Made by a program: the position numbers and the translations under genes
Origin: Lachnoclostridium sp. UBA7122
GTDB taxonomy: Bacteria > Bacillota > Clostridia > Lachnospirales > Lachnospiraceae
DNA length: 21,232 nucleotides
Direction: 5' to 3'
Assembly: GCA_002493085.1 (NCBI GenBank)
Contig: DKXQ01000150.1
Span: forward strand, 1 to 21,232
Part shown: one piece after another, positions 1 to 7,484 of the stretch
How the letters are laid out: every line of letters begins with the position of its first letter
How positions within the stretch are numbered: position 1 is the first letter of the stretch
The notes under the pieces: generated by a model
Databases searched by the model: none
The model's input: only the letters and a program-made list of their open reading frames with translations
Told to the model about the DNA's origin: nothing

Positions 1-103
1 CACAGGTAAAGTTACACTATCATTAAAAATAAATATATTGTTTTATTTAACCAGATATGATAAAATAGCTTTTATAAAAATAAAAACTAAAGAAGGGATA
101 TGT

Positions 104-421
104 ATGATTATTGGGTTCATTATATGGAATATAGTTACAGCTATTTTTTTTGGAATAGGAGCCAGCTGCCGTAAATCAGATGAAGCAGCAGGTTTCTTTA
201 CCTTTGCCAGGCCACCAGAAGTAAAAAATATAAAACTTTATAACAAAGCTATGTCTGTATTATGGTTTGTGGCAGCAGGCGTGTTTGAAATTATTGGTAT
301 TCCTTTCCTGTTTTTAGAACAAAATTCTCCTTTATTCACAATTATTATATTTGAAGTGATAATACTGGTTCTGGGGATGATGATTGCATATTGCAAAATA
401 GAAGTAAAATATAAGAAATGA
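104..421 (+). CDS. Small membrane protein of unknown function
   Basis: I do not recognise the family. The 105-residue product has three hydrophobic stretches, roughly residues 1-20, 48-67 and 74-97, so it is probably an integral membrane protein. Between the first two lies a polar segment with a Cys-Arg-Lys-Ser motif followed by Phe-Ala-Arg-Pro-Pro. The tail is short and Lys-rich. The ATG at 104 is chosen because AGAAGGG lies at 91-97 with normal spacing. An in-frame TTG at 38 would add 22 residues but has no such site. The gene runs away from the window's left edge, and what lies before it is unseen. It converges on the hairpin at 428-463. Coding potential is supported by the ribosome site and the coherent membrane topology only. 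Confidence 0.6.
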   Translation: MIIGFIIWNIVTAIFFGIGASCRKSDEAAGFFTFARPPEVKNIKLYNKAMSVLWFVAAGVFEIIGIPFLFLEQNSPLFTIIIFEVIILVLGMMIAYCKIEVKYKK

Positions 422-427
422 TAAAAA

Positions 428-463
428 TTTATGTCACGGATGTTATATAATCCGTGATATAAA
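428..463 (-). terminator. Hairpin terminator, oriented for the nadK 3' remnant
   Basis: TCACGGAT (434-441) pairs with ATCCGTGA (450-457) across an 8-nt loop, and outer A/T pairs extend the stem to 428 and 463. On the minus strand the stem is followed by a U-rich run (complement of 422-430); on the plus strand no U-run follows. It therefore fits best as a minus-strand terminator placed a few bases after the nadK stop codon carried by the 471-543 copy. It could still slow plus-strand transcripts of the 104-421 gene. Confidence 0.6.
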
Positions 464-470
464 ATCTGTG

Positions 471-543
471 CTATAACTCTTTATTAAGTTTTTTTCTCAT
501 TCTTTCGTAAAATCCTATTCCCGAAAGTTTTATAATCTGTGTT
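471..543 (-). pseudogene. Duplicated 3' end of nadK (73 bp)
   Basis: This stretch matches 2914-2986, the last 23 codons plus stop of the nadK gene, in the same orientation at 72 of 73 positions. The one difference is T at 528 against C at 2971. Identity begins exactly at the last base of the stop codon and ends abruptly at 543. No other part of nadK is present, so it is a remnant, not a gene. The two copies are direct repeats bracketing the LRR gene. Confidence 0.9.
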
Positions 544-746
544 GAAAAACTAATTGAAATCATCTATATTTTTTTCTTGCATTGAACAATTAGTTGTGTT
601 AGAATGTTAAATATGTTTAAGAAATAATTAAAATAAATACTATAGACTATTACTGTAACTAAACAACATTATATATTAATATATTTGCACACTAAGCAAG
701 TATATTAAACATATTTTTAATATTTTTATATTAGGAGGAAAAGAGT
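544..746 (+). other. AT-rich leader region of the LRR gene
   Basis: This gene-free stretch follows the nadK remnant. It is very AT-rich and contains several near-matches to -10 boxes. I could not find a convincing -35/-10 pair. The nearest is TTGAAC at 582-587, with only a poor -10 at the right distance. A strong ribosome site, AGGAGG at 733-738, lies 8 bases before the ATG at 747. No open frame or stable hairpin stands out. Confidence 0.5.
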
Positions 747-2768
747 ATGAAAACACGAATATTGGCAATTATATGTGCCATAACCCTGGTTATCGGATCA
801 GAGCAATGTTTTTGCAGTGCAGCAGCAAAACCAGTCTCTCTTTCGCAAACCAAACTCAAATTAAACATTGGCCAGTCGAAGACTATAAAATTAAAAAAGA
901 CTGGCAAAGTCACTATCAAAAAGAAAACTTTTACTTCTTCTAACAAAAAAGTAGCTGTTGTCACAAAAAATGGTAAAATTAAAGCGAAAAAAGCAGGTAC
1001 ATCTGTTATCAATGTTAAAGTTACTTACAAAAAGGGCAAAAAAAAATCCAGCAAAACCTTTAAATGTAAGGTAACAGTAAAAAGTAAAAGCAAGCCTTCC
1101 AGCGGAGATGGCTCTTCTGTCAAAGATGATTCTTCTGATGGAGATGATTATACATATGAGCCTGATTATACATATGCCACAGAAAAACCTGTTGCCAGCA
1201 AAAGACCTGCTGTTACAAGCGAACCTATTGTTACAGATGAGCCTGACATAATTCCCTTTGTGACAAAAGTACCTGCTATGACAGAAAAACCTGTTGCTAC
1301 AAAAGAACCTGTTGATATAGAAGAACCTGTCAGCACAAAAAAACCTGTTGCTACAGAAGAACCTGTTGATATAGAAAAACCTGTCAGCACAAAAAAACCT
1401 GCTAGCACAAAAAAACCTGTTGCCACAGAAGAACCTGTCAGCACAAAAAAACCTGTTGCTACAGAAAAACCTGTTGATATAGAAAAACCTGTTAGCACAA
1501 AAAAACCTATTGATACAGAAGAGCCTGTTAGCACAAAAAAACCTATTGATACAGAAGAACCTGTTAGCACAAAAAAACCTATTGCCACAGAAAAACCTGT
1601 TAGCACAAAAAAACCTGCTACTATAGAAAGCCCTGTTATAGACAGCACTTTATCTGATGCAGATGCATTAAAGCAGCTTATTGCAGAGCAAAAAGAAAAA
1701 GGGGCAACAGTCGAGGAAGATATAACTGGATATTCTTATGATTGGGATAAGGACGGAAATTTAACTTATATTTATTGGTCTGATTGTTCTCTTAGTGGAG
1801 ATATCTCATTTGCACAATTTACAAAACTAGAAACTTTGAGTTGTGGTTTCAATAAATTAACAAGTTTAGACTTGAGTAATAACGTTGCTTTGACAAGTTT
1901 AAATTGCTGTTACAATAATTTAACAAGTCTTGATCTTAGTAATAACACTGTTTTGGAAAAGCTGGATTGTTCTTCCAATAGTTTACTAAACCTGGATTTA
2001 GGCAATAATATTGCTTTAGCAAATTTAGATTGTTCTTCTAATAAGTTAACAAGCTTAGATATTAGCAATAATACTGTTTTGGAAAACCTATACTGCTCTT
2101 CCAATAATTTGACAAGTTTAGATATTAGCAATAATACTGTTTTGAAAAACCTATACTGTTCTTCCAATAATTTGACAAGTTTAGATGTCAGCAATAATAC
2201 GATCTTGGCAAAGTTAAGTTGTTCTTATAATATTTTAGCAAAGTTAAATATTAAAAACAATAATATTTTACAAGAATTAGATTGCAAAGATAACCAATTG
2301 GCAAAGTTAGATATTAGCAATAATACAGCTTTAACAGATTTGTCATGTTATTCTAATCAATTGACAAACTTAGACCTTAGCAATAATACAGCTTTAACAG
2401 ATTTGTCATGTGGTTCTAATCAATTGACAAACTTAGACCTTAGCAATAATACAGCTTTAACAAATTTGTCATGTGGTTCTAATCAATTGACAGAGTTAGA
2501 CCTTAGCAATAATACAGCTTTAAAAGATTTATCATGTAATTCCAATCAATTAACAAGCTTAGATCTTAGCAATAATACAGCTTTAGATAGTCTGACTTGT
2601 ACTTCTAATCAATTGACAGAACTTAATCTTAGCAATAATACGGCTTTAACATTCTTGTCTTGTTGGGATAATAAATTAACAGACCTGGATTTAAGCAATA
2701 ATACAGCTTTAGAGTATTTAAATTGTGATGATACTGTTACAGTTATTGGTTATGAACGTAAATCGTAA
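747..2768 (+). CDS. Secreted leucine-rich-repeat protein with Pro/Thr stalk
   Basis: The product has 673 residues. A Sec signal peptide (about 1-27, ending near Ala-Ala-Ala) is followed by a Lys-rich Ig-like module resembling bacterial Big_2 (about 29-112; core Ser-Ser-Asn-Lys-Lys-Val-Ala-Val then Ala-Lys-Lys-Ala-Gly-Thr). Next is an acidic Ser/Asp/Tyr-rich joint and a stalk of Pro-containing hexapeptides (about 143-299). A capping segment with Trp-Asp-Lys-Asp-Gly-Asn precedes 14 LRR units of 21 residues (370-663). There is no LPXTG sorting signal and no C-terminal membrane helix. The protein is therefore presumably secreted, or held to the wall by its basic N-terminal module; this is inference. 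AGGAGG at 733-738 supports the start. Its own terminator follows. The gene lies inside direct repeats of the nadK 3' end. Function is unknown; binding or adhesion is the usual guess for such proteins. Confidence 0.9.
   Translation: MKTRILAIICAITLVIGSEQCFCSAAAKPVSLSQTKLKLNIGQSKTIKLKKTGKVTIKKKTFTSSNKKVAVVTKNGKIKAKKAGTSVINVKVTYKKGKKKSSKTFKCKVTVKSKSKPSSGDGSSVKDDSSDGDDYTYEPDYTYATEKPVASKRPAVTSEPIVTDEPDIIPFVTKVPAMTEKPVATKEPVDIEEPVSTKKPVATEEPVDIEKPVSTKKPASTKKPVATEEPVSTKKPVATEKPVDIEKPVSTKKPIDTEEPVSTKKPIDTEEPVSTKKPIATEKPVSTKKPATIESPVIDSTLSDADALKQLIAEQKEKGATVEEDITGYSYDWDKDGNLTYIYWSDCSLSGDISFAQFTKLETLSCGFNKLTSLDLSNNVALTSLNCCYNNLTSLDLSNNTVLEKLDCSSNSLLNLDLGNNIALANLDCSSNKLTSLDISNNTVLENLYCSSNNLTSLDISNNTVLKNLYCSSNNLTSLDVSNNTILAKLSCSYNILAKLNIKNNNILQELDCKDNQLAKLDISNNTALTDLSCYSNQLTNLDLSNNTALTDLSCGSNQLTNLDLSNNTALTNLSCGSNQLTELDLSNNTALKDLSCNSNQLTSLDLSNNTALDSLTCTSNQLTELNLSNNTALTFLSCWDNKLTDLDLSNNTALEYLNCDDTVTVIGYERKS
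1176..1643 (+). repeat. 18/36-bp coding repeat tract (hexapeptide stalk)
   Basis: The tract encodes about 25 hexapeptide units ending in Lys-Pro-Val or Glu-Pro-Val, alternating basic (Ser-Thr-Lys-Lys-Pro) and acidic (Thr-Glu-Glu-Pro, Asp-Ile-Glu-Lys-Pro) types. The 15-mer agcacaaaaaaacct occurs eight times between about 1332 and 1616, each time with a run of seven A. The longest near-perfect stretch repeats every 36 bp around 1493-1580. Such a tract can change length by slippage or recombination. Confidence 0.85.
1854..2735 (+). repeat. Fourteen 63-bp units encoding 21-residue LRRs
   Basis: Each unit encodes a form of xLTxLDLSNNTALxxLxCxxN, with a Cys at position 17 in every repeat. The period is exactly 63 bp throughout with no indel. 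Units starting at 2322 and 2385 differ at only two bases, and those at 2448 and 2511 are close as well, so the 3' half looks recently amplified. The 5' units (for example the Ile-Leu-Ala-Lys-Leu-Asn-Ile unit) are more diverged. Confidence 0.9.
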
Positions 2769-2820
2769 GTAAACTATATCATCAAATTCCTTCTTGCTTT
2801 ATTACAAGAACAAAGTGGAT

Positions 2821-2868
2821 AAGCCATTATGGAATACAAATCCATAATGGCTTATTTTATATATTTCT
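2821..2868 (+). terminator. Rho-independent terminator of the LRR gene
   Basis: AAGCCATTATGGA (2821-2833) pairs perfectly with TCCATAATGGCTT (2841-2853) across a 7-nt loop, followed by a T-rich run. It lies 52 bases after the LRR stop codon. On the minus strand the hairpin is not followed by a U-run, so it should be a poor terminator for nadK. Confidence 0.85.
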
Positions 2869-2913
2869 CTACTTTTGCAAGAATACCAGAGATAAGTAGA
2901 TATAAAAACCAGA

Positions 2914-3792
2914 CTATAACTCTTTATTAAGTTTTTTTCTCATTCTTTCGTAAAATCCTATTCCCGAAAGCTTTATAATCTGTGTTACTGAATCTGGCAC
3001 TTTTATTACAATCCTGCTGCCTGTTGATAACTGCCCTACATCCCTTCCATCTGCTGCTACGGTTGCAAGGTCTTTTCCTGTATCTTTTGTCTGTCCGATT
3101 TCAAGTGTTATGCTGTCTGAAGCATCTACAATAAGGCTTCTTTTATTTAGTGAATGTGGACATATTGGTGTGACTATTATAGCTTTTACATGTGGCACTA
3201 AGACAGGCCCGCCGGCAGAAAGATTATATCCTGTTGAGCCTGTAGGTGTTGATATTATTACACCATCTGCCCTGTATATATCTGCAAGTTCATTATTTAA
3301 GTATACTTTTACTGTTATAAGCCTTATGCTGCCTCTTTTACTAACAACAATATCATTAAGTGCATAGCAGTCTGGACTGCTGCCATCCTGTCCAGGATGC
3401 TGGAAACAGGATACTTCTTTAAGCATTATACGGTTTTCAACTGTAAAATCACCACTGATAAGACGGTCTAGCGCGCCATCTACATTCTGCTGCTCTACCT
3501 CTGTAAGAAATCCAAGACTGCCTGTATTTACTCCTATAATAGGGATTTCTTTATGTACAAGGTCTATTGCTGCCTGTATCATAGTACCATCACCGCCAAG
3601 GACAATTGCACACTCTGTATTTGCTGGTATTTTTGACACATCTGTAAAATGGCTTATGCCTGTTGGGGACAACAGGCGGTTTTCAAGTATGATGCACTGT
3701 CCGCCATGATTATCTATATAGTCTTTAATGTGTTTTGCCACATAGTGGTTTGCAGTTTTATCACTATTAGTAATTATACAAAATTTTTCCAT
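2914..3792 (-). CDS. nadK: NAD kinase
   Basis: ATP-dependent phosphorylation of NAD to NADP in the cytosol. The 292-residue length is normal for the family. Visible hallmarks are Gly-Gly-Asp-Gly-Thr at 66-70 (nucleotide site with catalytic Asp), Asn-Thr-Gly-Ser-Leu-Gly-Phe-Leu at 89-96, Ala-Leu-Asn-Asp at 144-147, and Thr-Pro-Thr-Gly-Ser-Thr-Gly-Tyr within the glycine-rich segment 175-196. The ATG at 3792 has GAGG about 10 bases upstream. It begins 12 bp after tlyA and is the last gene of the asp23 operon. Its final 73 bp are repeated at 471-543, and the hairpin that would suit it as a terminator is now next to that remote copy. In many Clostridia argR and recN follow nadK; here they do not. 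Confidence 0.96.
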   Translation of the reverse strand: MEKFCIITNSDKTANHYVAKHIKDYIDNHGGQCIILENRLLSPTGISHFTDVSKIPANTECAIVLGGDGTMIQAAIDLVHKEIPIIGVNTGSLGFLTEVEQQNVDGALDRLISGDFTVENRIMLKEVSCFQHPGQDGSSPDCYALNDIVVSKRGSIRLITVKVYLNNELADIYRADGVIISTPTGSTGYNLSAGGPVLVPHVKAIIVTPICPHSLNKRSLIVDASDSITLEIGQTKDTGKDLATVAADGRDVGQLSTGSRIVIKVPDSVTQIIKLSGIGFYERMRKKLNKEL

Positions 3793-3804
3793 TATAAATT
3801 GTCC

Positions 3805-4632
3805 TCATTTATCTAATACAGCATGTGCCTGGTTTACAACATCTTCCGCCAGTTTTGCAAACCCATCTTTACTGGTGTCTGCTATAGTGTCTTTTTTTTC
3901 AATATATAAAAGATACTCTATATTTCCTTCTGGTCCTTTTATAGGGGAAAAACTTAAATCTATTATACTGAAGCCATTAGCGGATGCATATTCCATAATA
4001 TTTTTTACAACTTCCATGTGTACTTTGCTGTCACGTACAACACCTTTTTTCCCTACTTTTTCACGTCCAGCCTCAAACTGCGGCTTTACAAGGCATACTA
4101 TCTTTGCACCATCTTCAAGCAGGTCTCTTATTGGCAGCAGCACTTTTGTAAGGGAAATAAATGCAACATCTATTGAAGCAAAGCCGATAATATCAGGTAT
4201 ATCATGGCGTGTTATATACCTGATATTTGTCTTTTCCATAGAAACTACCCGTGAATCCTGACGCAGTTTCCAGGCAAGCTGGTTTGTGCCAACATCTACA
4301 GCATATACTTTCTGTGCACCATTTTGCAGCATACAGTCAGTAAAGCCGCCTGTAGAAGAGCCTGCATCCATGCATATTTTGCCATCAAGCTGGATTTTCC
4401 ACAGATTAACTGCTTTCTCGAGTTTATAGCCTCCACGGCTGGCATATTTCATAGAGGCAGCCCTTACCTCAATTATAGCATCCTCTGCAAATGTAGTACC
4501 TGCTTTGTCTTCACGCTGTCCATTGACAAATACATCCCCTGCCATAATTACTGCTTTTGCTTTTTCCCTTGACTCTGCAAGACATCTTTTTACTAAGAGA
4601 ACGTCAAGCCGTTCTTTTTTCTTCTTATCCAT
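3805..4632 (-). CDS. tlyA: TlyA-family rRNA 2'-O-methyltransferase
   Basis: S-adenosylmethionine-dependent 2'-O-methyltransferase of the TlyA/hemolysin A family, which in studied members methylates cytidines in rRNA. An S4 RNA-binding domain occupies about residues 7-65 (Arg-Leu-Asp-Val-Leu-Leu, then Ala-Gly-Asp-Val-Phe-Val-Asn-Gly). It is joined by Ser-Arg-Gly-Gly-Tyr-Lys-Leu to an FtsJ-type Rossmann domain. The SAM motif Asp-Ala-Gly-Ser-Ser-Thr-Gly-Gly-Phe-Thr-Asp is at 89-99 and Leu-Val-Lys-Pro-Gln-Phe-Glu at 181-187. The 275-residue length is typical. The gene lies 15 bp after dxs and 12 bp before nadK, so it is co-transcribed. The ribosome site is weak. The hemolysin name is historical; a lytic role is not implied. 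Confidence 0.93.
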   Translation of the reverse strand: MDKKKKERLDVLLVKRCLAESREKAKAVIMAGDVFVNGQREDKAGTTFAEDAIIEVRAASMKYASRGGYKLEKAVNLWKIQLDGKICMDAGSSTGGFTDCMLQNGAQKVYAVDVGTNQLAWKLRQDSRVVSMEKTNIRYITRHDIPDIIGFASIDVAFISLTKVLLPIRDLLEDGAKIVCLVKPQFEAGREKVGKKGVVRDSKVHMEVVKNIMEYASANGFSIIDLSFSPIKGPEGNIEYLLYIEKKDTIADTSKDGFAKLAEDVVNQAHAVLDK

Positions 4633-4647
4633 CGTCTTTTCCAGCCC

Positions 4648-6537
4648 TTAGCTTTCTTTATTTTTTTTTGCTATTATTCCAAGAATCCTTTCGGCAATCT
4701 TTTCAGCGCTAATTCCGTATTTTTCTTTTAAGACGTTCACAGGCCCATGTTCTACAAACTGGTCAGGAAGCCCTGCACAACATACTTTTGTGCTGTTTGT
4801 ACTGCTGCTATTCAGCCACTCCATTACAGCCTGTCCTGCCCCGCCTGACACAACGCCCTCTTCCATAGTAACTATAAGGCTGTGGCTGGCAGCGGCTTCT
4901 TTGATAAGTTCTTTGTCAAATGGTTTTAAAAAGCGCATATTAACAACAGATATGTCAAAACCATATCCTTTTAATATAGCATGTACCTCCATAGCAGTCT
5001 TTACCATGCTTCCAGCAGCGAGAAGCACAACGCCATGCCCCCTGGTTATCCATTCTGCTTTGCCATATTTTACAGGCTGCCTGTATTCTTCTAAACCTGT
5101 ATATGCCTCTCCCCTTGGATAGCGTATAGCCACAGGCCCGTCATGTGTGACAGCAAATTTAAGCAGTTCTCCAAGTTCCCATGAATTTTTAGGGGCAGTA
5201 ACTGTCATTCCTGGCATAGACATCATAAAAGCTATGTCAAAAATGCCCTGGTGTGTTTCTCCATCACTGCCTGCTATGCCCGCTCTGTCCACTGCAAATA
5301 CCACAGGCAGACGGCAAAGACATACATCATGCAGTATCTGGTCATATGCCCTCTGTAAAAATGTTGAATATATGGCAACTACAGGCCGCAGCCCTCCTGC
5401 TGCCATTCCTGCCGCAAATGTCACAGCATGTTCTTCTGCTATGCCTACATCAAAAAACCTGTCCGGGAACTTTCCAGCCATTGCCATAAGCCCGGTCCCT
5501 GATGGCATAGCTGCTGAAACTGCTGTAATGCTGTCACATGCTTCTGCCAGTGCTGTTATATTTCTGCTAAAAACATCAGTGTATGTCTCCTTTTGCACGG
5601 CTATCATCCTGCTTGAGCCGTCTCTTACAAAAAATGGTGCAACTCCATGAAAAGAGGATGGGTCTTTTTCTGCTGGCATATAGCCTTTTCCCTTTTTTGT
5701 ACAGACATGTACTAAAACAGCTTCTTTTACTTTTAATGCTCCTTTAAAGGCGGAAACCATCTTTTTAATATTGTGCCCTTCTATAGGCCCTATATACTTT
5801 ATGCCCATATCTTCAAATAACATGCCTGGAATTAAAATTGTCTTAAGCACATCTTTAAATCCCCTGATGCTTCCAGTAAGCGCTTCTCCAATGTGTGGCA
5901 TTTTTTTAAGCAGGTTTTCAACATCTTCTTTAAGTCCTGTATAGTTTGTATTTGTCCTGATATTTCCAAGATATCCTGCCATGCCGCCCACATTTTTAGA
6001 GATTGACATCTGGTTGTCATTTAGTACTATTACAAGATTAGACTTAATTTTTGAAGCATTATTTAATGCCTCATATGCCATGCCGCCAGTCAGTGCCCCA
6101 TCACCTATTACGGCAAAAACTTTCTGTGTCCCATGCTGTAAATCCCTTGCCTTGGCAAGACCAAGTGCTGCACTTATAGAAGTTGAACTGTGCCCTGTAT
6201 CAAATACGTCACAGTTACTTTCAGCACGTTTCGGAAAGCCACTCATGCCCCCAAACTGCCTGAGGCTTTCAAAATCATCTTTCCTGCCTGTAAGTATCTT
6301 ATGTGTATAACTCTGGTGTCCCACATCCCATACAATCTGGTCATATGGCAATTCGCAGCAAAGATGTAAAGCCATAGTAAGCTCGACTACTCCCAGGTTT
6401 GAAGACAGGTGTCCCCCTGTCCGGCTTACATTTTTTACAAGAAAACGCCTTATCTCCCATGCAAGCTTTTTATAGTCTTTTGCATCAATATTTTTTATAT
6501 CATTTGGTTTGTTTATCCTGTCAAGTAATTCACCCAC
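4648..6537 (-). CDS. dxs: 1-deoxy-D-xylulose-5-phosphate synthase
   Basis: Thiamine-diphosphate enzyme that condenses pyruvate and glyceraldehyde 3-phosphate to DXP, the entry step of the MEP isoprenoid pathway; it also feeds thiamine and pyridoxal synthesis. The product has 629 residues, a normal length. The cofactor motif Gly-Asp-Gly-Ala at 145-148 runs to Asn-Asp-Asn at 173-175. Asp-Val-Gly-His is at 71-74, Ile-Ala-Glu-Glu-His at 366-370 carries the catalytic Glu, and Asp-Arg-Ala-Gly-Ile-Ala-Gly-Ser-Asp-Gly lies at 417-426. The likely start is GTG at 6537 with AAGGAG about 10 bases upstream. The gene directly follows ispA (14-bp gap), grouping precursor supply with prenyl chain synthesis. 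Confidence 0.97.
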   Translation of the reverse strand: MGELLDRINKPNDIKNIDAKDYKKLAWEIRRFLVKNVSRTGGHLSSNLGVVELTMALHLCCELPYDQIVWDVGHQSYTHKILTGRKDDFESLRQFGGMSGFPKRAESNCDVFDTGHSSTSISAALGLAKARDLQHGTQKVFAVIGDGALTGGMAYEALNNASKIKSNLVIVLNDNQMSISKNVGGMAGYLGNIRTNTNYTGLKEDVENLLKKMPHIGEALTGSIRGFKDVLKTILIPGMLFEDMGIKYIGPIEGHNIKKMVSAFKGALKVKEAVLVHVCTKKGKGYMPAEKDPSSFHGVAPFFVRDGSSRMIAVQKETYTDVFSRNITALAEACDSITAVSAAMPSGTGLMAMAGKFPDRFFDVGIAEEHAVTFAAGMAAGGLRPVVAIYSTFLQRAYDQILHDVCLCRLPVVFAVDRAGIAGSDGETHQGIFDIAFMMSMPGMTVTAPKNSWELGELLKFAVTHDGPVAIRYPRGEAYTGLEEYRQPVKYGKAEWITRGHGVVLLAAGSMVKTAMEVHAILKGYGFDISVVNMRFLKPFDKELIKEAAASHSLIVTMEEGVVSGGAGQAVMEWLNSSSTNSTKVCCAGLPDQFVEHGPVNVLKEKYGISAEKIAERILGIIAKKNKES

Positions 6538-6551
6538 AATAATTATTCTCC

Positions 6552-7469
6552 TTACTTTCTCCGTCCTATAAGCTTCTCAACCAGTGTATTAAGATATATA
6601 TTCTGTACTGGCTGGCTGTTTAAAATATCAAGTGCTGATTCTGAATAATCTTTAACTGCCTGTAAAGCCTTATCCATACCATAGACAGCTACATATGTCT
6701 GCTTATCATTTTTTTCATCACTGTGGACAGGTTTGCCAAGCTCTTCTGATGTACTTGTAATATCAAGAATATCATCCTGTATCTGGAAAGCCATGCCGGT
6801 ATTGTGGCCTGCTTTTTCCAATGCTTCAATACTTGCACTGTCTGCACCTGCAAGCACAGCTCCTGTCATAAATGCTGCTTCAATAAGTGCTCCTGTCTTT
6901 AAACTGTAGATAAATCCAAGTTTTTCTTCTGAAAGGGGCTTTCCTGTATTTTCCACATCGGCAACTTGCCCTCCAAGCATCCCAAAAAGACCTGCTTTCT
7001 TTGATAAAATCTGTACTGCCCTTGCTTTTACATATATATTGCCACCTTCTGACAGGCTGGAAACAGCAGTTTCATATGCATAATTAAGCAGTGCATCCCC
7101 GGCAAGTATTCCCATATCTTCCCCATATACTATATGTGTAGTCTTTTTCCCACGCCTGTATTCATCATTATCCATCGCTGGCAAATCATCGTGTACTAAA
7201 GAATACGTATGAATCATTTCTATAGCTGCCATAAATGGAAGCACCTGTTCTTTATCTTCTCCTCCATACATTTTATATGTTTCCCACATAATCATAGGAC
7301 GGAGCCTTTTTCCACCTGCCATAAGACTGTATTCCATTGCGTCATATATTGTCTTCTGGTATGTAACACCTGTTGGCAAAAATTTTTTAATACTGTCTTC
7401 AATCCACTTTGTTTCTTCATTAAGCTGCTTTTCAAAAGCTGCTTTATCCATAAATTTTGTCTCTGGCAT
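6552..7469 (-). CDS. ispA: Polyprenyl synthetase, farnesyl diphosphate synthase type
   Basis: Condenses isopentenyl diphosphate with allylic diphosphates to make farnesyl (or geranylgeranyl) diphosphate for undecaprenyl and quinone-type lipids. The 305-residue protein has Gly-Gly-Lys-Arg-Leu-Arg-Pro (52-58), the first aspartate-rich motif Asp-Asp-Leu-Pro-Ala-Met-Asp (94-100), Gly-Gly-Gln-Val-Ala-Asp (166-171) and the second motif Asp-Asp-Ile-Leu-Asp (232-236). The two extra residues in the first motif (DDxxxxD) are usual for bacterial FPP synthases. AAGGAG six bases before ATG 7469 fixes the start. It lies between xseB and dxs, the standard clostridial order. Exact chain length cannot be read from the sequence. 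Confidence 0.94.
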   Translation of the reverse strand: MPETKFMDKAAFEKQLNEETKWIEDSIKKFLPTGVTYQKTIYDAMEYSLMAGGKRLRPMIMWETYKMYGGEDKEQVLPFMAAIEMIHTYSLVHDDLPAMDNDEYRRGKKTTHIVYGEDMGILAGDALLNYAYETAVSSLSEGGNIYVKARAVQILSKKAGLFGMLGGQVADVENTGKPLSEEKLGFIYSLKTGALIEAAFMTGAVLAGADSASIEALEKAGHNTGMAFQIQDDILDITSTSEELGKPVHSDEKNDKQTYVAVYGMDKALQAVKDYSESALDILNSQPVQNIYLNTLVEKLIGRRK

Positions 7470-7484
7470 ATAATAATCTCCTTA

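Noticed and set aside
582..610. Promoter for the LRR gene (TTGAAC plus an AT-rich -10)
   Set aside because: The -10 at correct spacing matches only about half the consensus, and the whole region is so AT-rich that chance matches are common.
1166..1648. 160-residue open frame on the minus strand
   Set aside because: It is the reverse of the Pro/Thr stalk repeat; its Phe-Val-Leu-Thr-Gly pattern simply mirrors the hexapeptide repeat and it has no ribosome site.
1176..2735. CRISPR-like periodic repeats (18/36 bp and 63 bp)
   Set aside because: Repeats are contiguous, in frame, without unique spacers, and encode protein repeats.
2791..2810. TTCTTG-N8-CAAGAA hairpin after the LRR gene
   Set aside because: Short 6-bp stem without a U-run on either strand; the 2821-2853 hairpin is the convincing terminator.
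471..2986. Composite transposon or insertion sequence
   Set aside because: The repeats are direct, derived from nadK, and no transposase or inverted termini lie between them.
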